Of a stretch of 64,000 nucleotides of DNA, positions 62,601 to 64,000 are shown in pieces (position 1 is the stretch's first letter; the number at the start of each line of letters is the position of its first letter). Location of the stretch: contig NC_085049.1 of NCBI RefSeq assembly GCF_963662255.1, positions 59,071,158 through 59,135,157 on the forward strand. The letters run 5' to 3'. The translations under genes and the position numbers were made by a program. The notes below the pieces were generated by a model that was not told the origin of the DNA, did no database searches, and worked only from the letters and a program-made list of their open reading frames with translations. The DNA comes from Cinclus cinclus. Its lineage: Eukaryota > Chordata > Aves > Passeriformes > Cinclidae.

Positions 62601-63127
62601 TGCCGCTGCTGTGGGATCGGCCCCGCTGCCTGCGCCGGAGTGGGGGGGCAGCCAGCTACTGCGAACGAGAGAAAGAGGAAGGGGAAAGAAGAGAAAAAGG
62701 GGGGAGGGGGGCAGAAAGGGTGTTGAAACCCGCCCCCCACCTTCCCATCCCGCGATCGGTGCTGCCTCCATCAGGACAACAACCCCTCCTCCTTCCCTGC
62801 ACAACAAGATGTGAAGCGGAGACTCCTGGGACTTATCCTCACCCTCCTCATCCTTACAGCTCCCTTTTCTGCAGCCATTAGCGACGGGCGAAGAAGAAGC
62901 GAGTGGAGCTGGGGACCCTGCGCACGCTGTGCCACTCCCCCCGCCGCCTCCCCCCCAGCCCTGTCGCTGGCGGTGGGTATTTTTTCGCAGGGTGGTGTTG
63001 GAGGGGGAAGGAGCCGCTGCTAGAGGACGGTGATCTTTTTTTCTTTTTTCCTCCTCCTCTCCTCTCCTTCGCCCGCCTCCTTGTGGCGATGAGGAGGAGG
63101 AGGACGGCGCCGAGGAGGAAGAGGCTG

Positions 63128-63229
63128 ATGGCGGCCGTGAGGAGACAGCAGGAGGAGGAGACCCCCCGAAGGATGAAGATGATGATGGTGGCGGCGGCGA
63201 GGAAGCACCAGCACAACAGCCGGGATTAA
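63128..63229 (+). CDS. Upstream ORF in EP300 leader (33 codons, putative)
   Basis: ATG in CTGATGGCGG opens a 33-codon frame (starts MAAVRRQQEEETPRR, methionine- and alanine-rich middle, ends HQHNSRD) closed by TAA, 350 bases before the EP300 ATG. The initiating context (ATGGCGGC after GAAGAGG) appears shared with the human leader as I remember it. It could act as a translational brake on EP300. That its peptide has a function of its own is unlikely. Confidence 0.35.
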   Translation: MAAVRRQQEEETPRRMKMMMVAAARKHQHNSRD

Positions 63230-63236
63230 TTTTACT

Positions 63237-63285
63237 AAAAAAAAAAAAAAATCACCAGCTTTTTTTTTTTTTTTTTTTTTTTTTT
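63237..63285 (+). repeat. Facing A15 and T26 homopolymers in EP300 leader
   Basis: A run of 15 A (63237-63251) is followed after 8 bases by 26 T (63260-63285). They could pair as a hairpin of A-U pairs in RNA. The T run plus the pyrimidine-rich tail ending TTCGTTCAG at 63322 also looks like a strong 3' splice site. Confidence 0.85.
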
Positions 63286-63579
63286 GACGGGGTCTTTACC
63301 TGCTCTTCCCATCTTCGTTCAGCCCTTTCGCCTGGGGGAAGAGGCCTCACCCCCGCCCTCCTCAGCTCCCACCTCTCCCAGCTTCTCCGCTGCCGCCCTC
63401 CCGGAGCCCGAGGAGCAGAAAAAGGGGAACTTGGCCCCCCTTCTCCGCCAGATCCTCCTCGTTTGCTCTTGGCGTTATTGTTGTTCTTCAGCTGACTCGG
63501 AGCCCCAGAAGAACGTGAAGGTTTTGGGGTTCACCCCCCACCTTCTCTTTGCTCTGAGTGATTGTCTAAAAAATTAAAA

Positions 63580-63673
63580 ATGGCCGAGAATGTGGTGGAG
63601 CCGGGCCCGCCTTCAGCCAAGCGGCCTAAACTCTCCTCACCGGCGCTCTCCGTGTCCGCCAGCGACGGCACAG
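63580..63673 (+). CDS. EP300: EP300 first coding exon (rest of gene beyond window)
   Basis: p300 is a nuclear histone/lysine acetyltransferase and transcriptional co-activator. This exon encodes the first 31 residues plus one base. It starts MAENVVEPGPPSAKRPKLSS with the N-terminal nuclear-localisation motif AKRPKL, and ends SASDGT before donor GTCAGT. It matches human p300 with one substitution that I can see (Val for Ala in the LSxSAS stretch). The ATG at 63580 is chosen by homology, and an in-frame TGA 18 bases upstream (63559-63561) excludes an N-terminal extension. The TAZ1, KIX, bromodomain and catalytic regions lie downstream of the window. CREBBP, the paralogue, starts differently (MAENLL), so EP300 is preferred, and synteny agrees. 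Confidence 0.96.
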
Positions 63674-64000
63674 GTCAGTCTCGGGTCCCCAGACCCTCCC
63701 CACTTCTCGGTGCCGCAATTACTGCTCTTTTCCCCCTTCTTTTGCCTAAATCTCCTCCTCCCTTTTGCTGCTGTTAGCTCGAGCCTGCATTTCTCCTTCC
63801 CGTCTCTTTCGCCTGTTCTCGCTTCGTTTGAAGCTATTTGTGTTAATGGCATAGGGAGGGTGTTCGGATGTTTTTGCCCTTCTGGTTTTTTGGAAGTGAT
63901 TGAAAGCAAAGCTTTTCAGTTTATTGTGCTTTTTATCAGCTGCAGATAGGACTTAACAGTTCGTCATTTTCGTGTCTTTCACAATAGTAGCGATTATCGA
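63674..64000 (+). other. Start of EP300 intron 1
   Basis: Begins GTCAGT after the first coding exon. CpG density falls off within about 100 bases. No other feature is seen before the window ends. Confidence 0.9.

Larger units (their letters stand above)
61850..63579 (+). other. EP300 5' leader / upstream region
   Basis: GC-rich, purine/pyrimidine-asymmetric DNA upstream of the EP300 ATG. From about 63109 (GCCGAGGAGGAAGAGG, then TGATGGCGGC) it resembles the start of the human EP300 mRNA as I recall it. The last bases before the ATG (AATTAAAA) also match. Within it are a CTC repeat (62578-62600), a start-stop ATGTGA (62809-62814), a 33-codon upstream ORF (63128-63229) and adjacent A15 and T26 runs (63237-63285). 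If initiation is near 61850, the leader would be about 1.7 kb unless spliced. Confidence 0.6.
60481..63700 (+). promoter_or_regulatory. EP300 CpG island (interrupted by a CR1 insertion)
   Basis: CpG density is high from about 60500 through the first EP300 exon, broken by a CR1 fragment at 60926-61126. The long stop-free frames on both strands in this stretch, for example 61113-62126 on the minus strand, are expected from GC-rich DNA and are not called genes. Confidence 0.8.

Overview
This is a vertebrate nuclear window, almost certainly from a bird and probably a songbird. Genes have many small exons split by kilobase introns with GT/AG boundaries. A CR1 LINE 3' end of avian type lies near 61 kb. 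Two long terminal repeats (near 10.9-11.4 kb and 28.5 kb) resemble endogenous-retrovirus LTRs that I recall as common in passerine genomes. The passerine assignment is an inference from these repeats.

Three protein-coding genes lie on the + strand in the order XPNPEP3 - RBX1 - EP300, the arrangement known from human 22q13.2. Positions 1-2748 hold the last three coding exons of XPNPEP3 (mitochondrial aminopeptidase P3), followed by a 3' UTR of uncertain length. About 18 kb of intergenic DNA follows, with a solo LTR and simple repeats. RBX1 (RING-box protein 1) is complete: five coding exons from 23456 to 34073, a CpG-island promoter, and a polyadenylation signal at 34211. The protein assembled from the exons is 108 residues and matches human RBX1 as I remember it. 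A gene-poor interval of about 26 kb follows, in which I recognise only an ancient CR1-like LINE relic and simple repeats. The window ends with the CpG-island promoter, long 5' leader and first coding exon (63580-63673) of EP300 (p300 histone acetyltransferase).

The genes are neighbours by conserved synteny and do not form one pathway. XPNPEP3 trims mitochondrial peptides, RBX1 is the RING subunit of cullin ligases, and EP300 is a transcriptional co-activator. The regulatory DNA is the most interesting part. There is an unexplained promoter-like CpG island inside a late XPNPEP3 intron, a tandem E-box plus NRF1 arrangement upstream of RBX1, a CR1 insertion inside the EP300 upstream CpG island, and an EP300 leader with upstream ORFs and facing A/T homopolymers. 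No CRISPR array, tRNA, rRNA or operon-like system was seen. I found no convincing undescribed protein system. Most of the other open frames are short, unconserved by recognition, and typical of chance in non-coding DNA.
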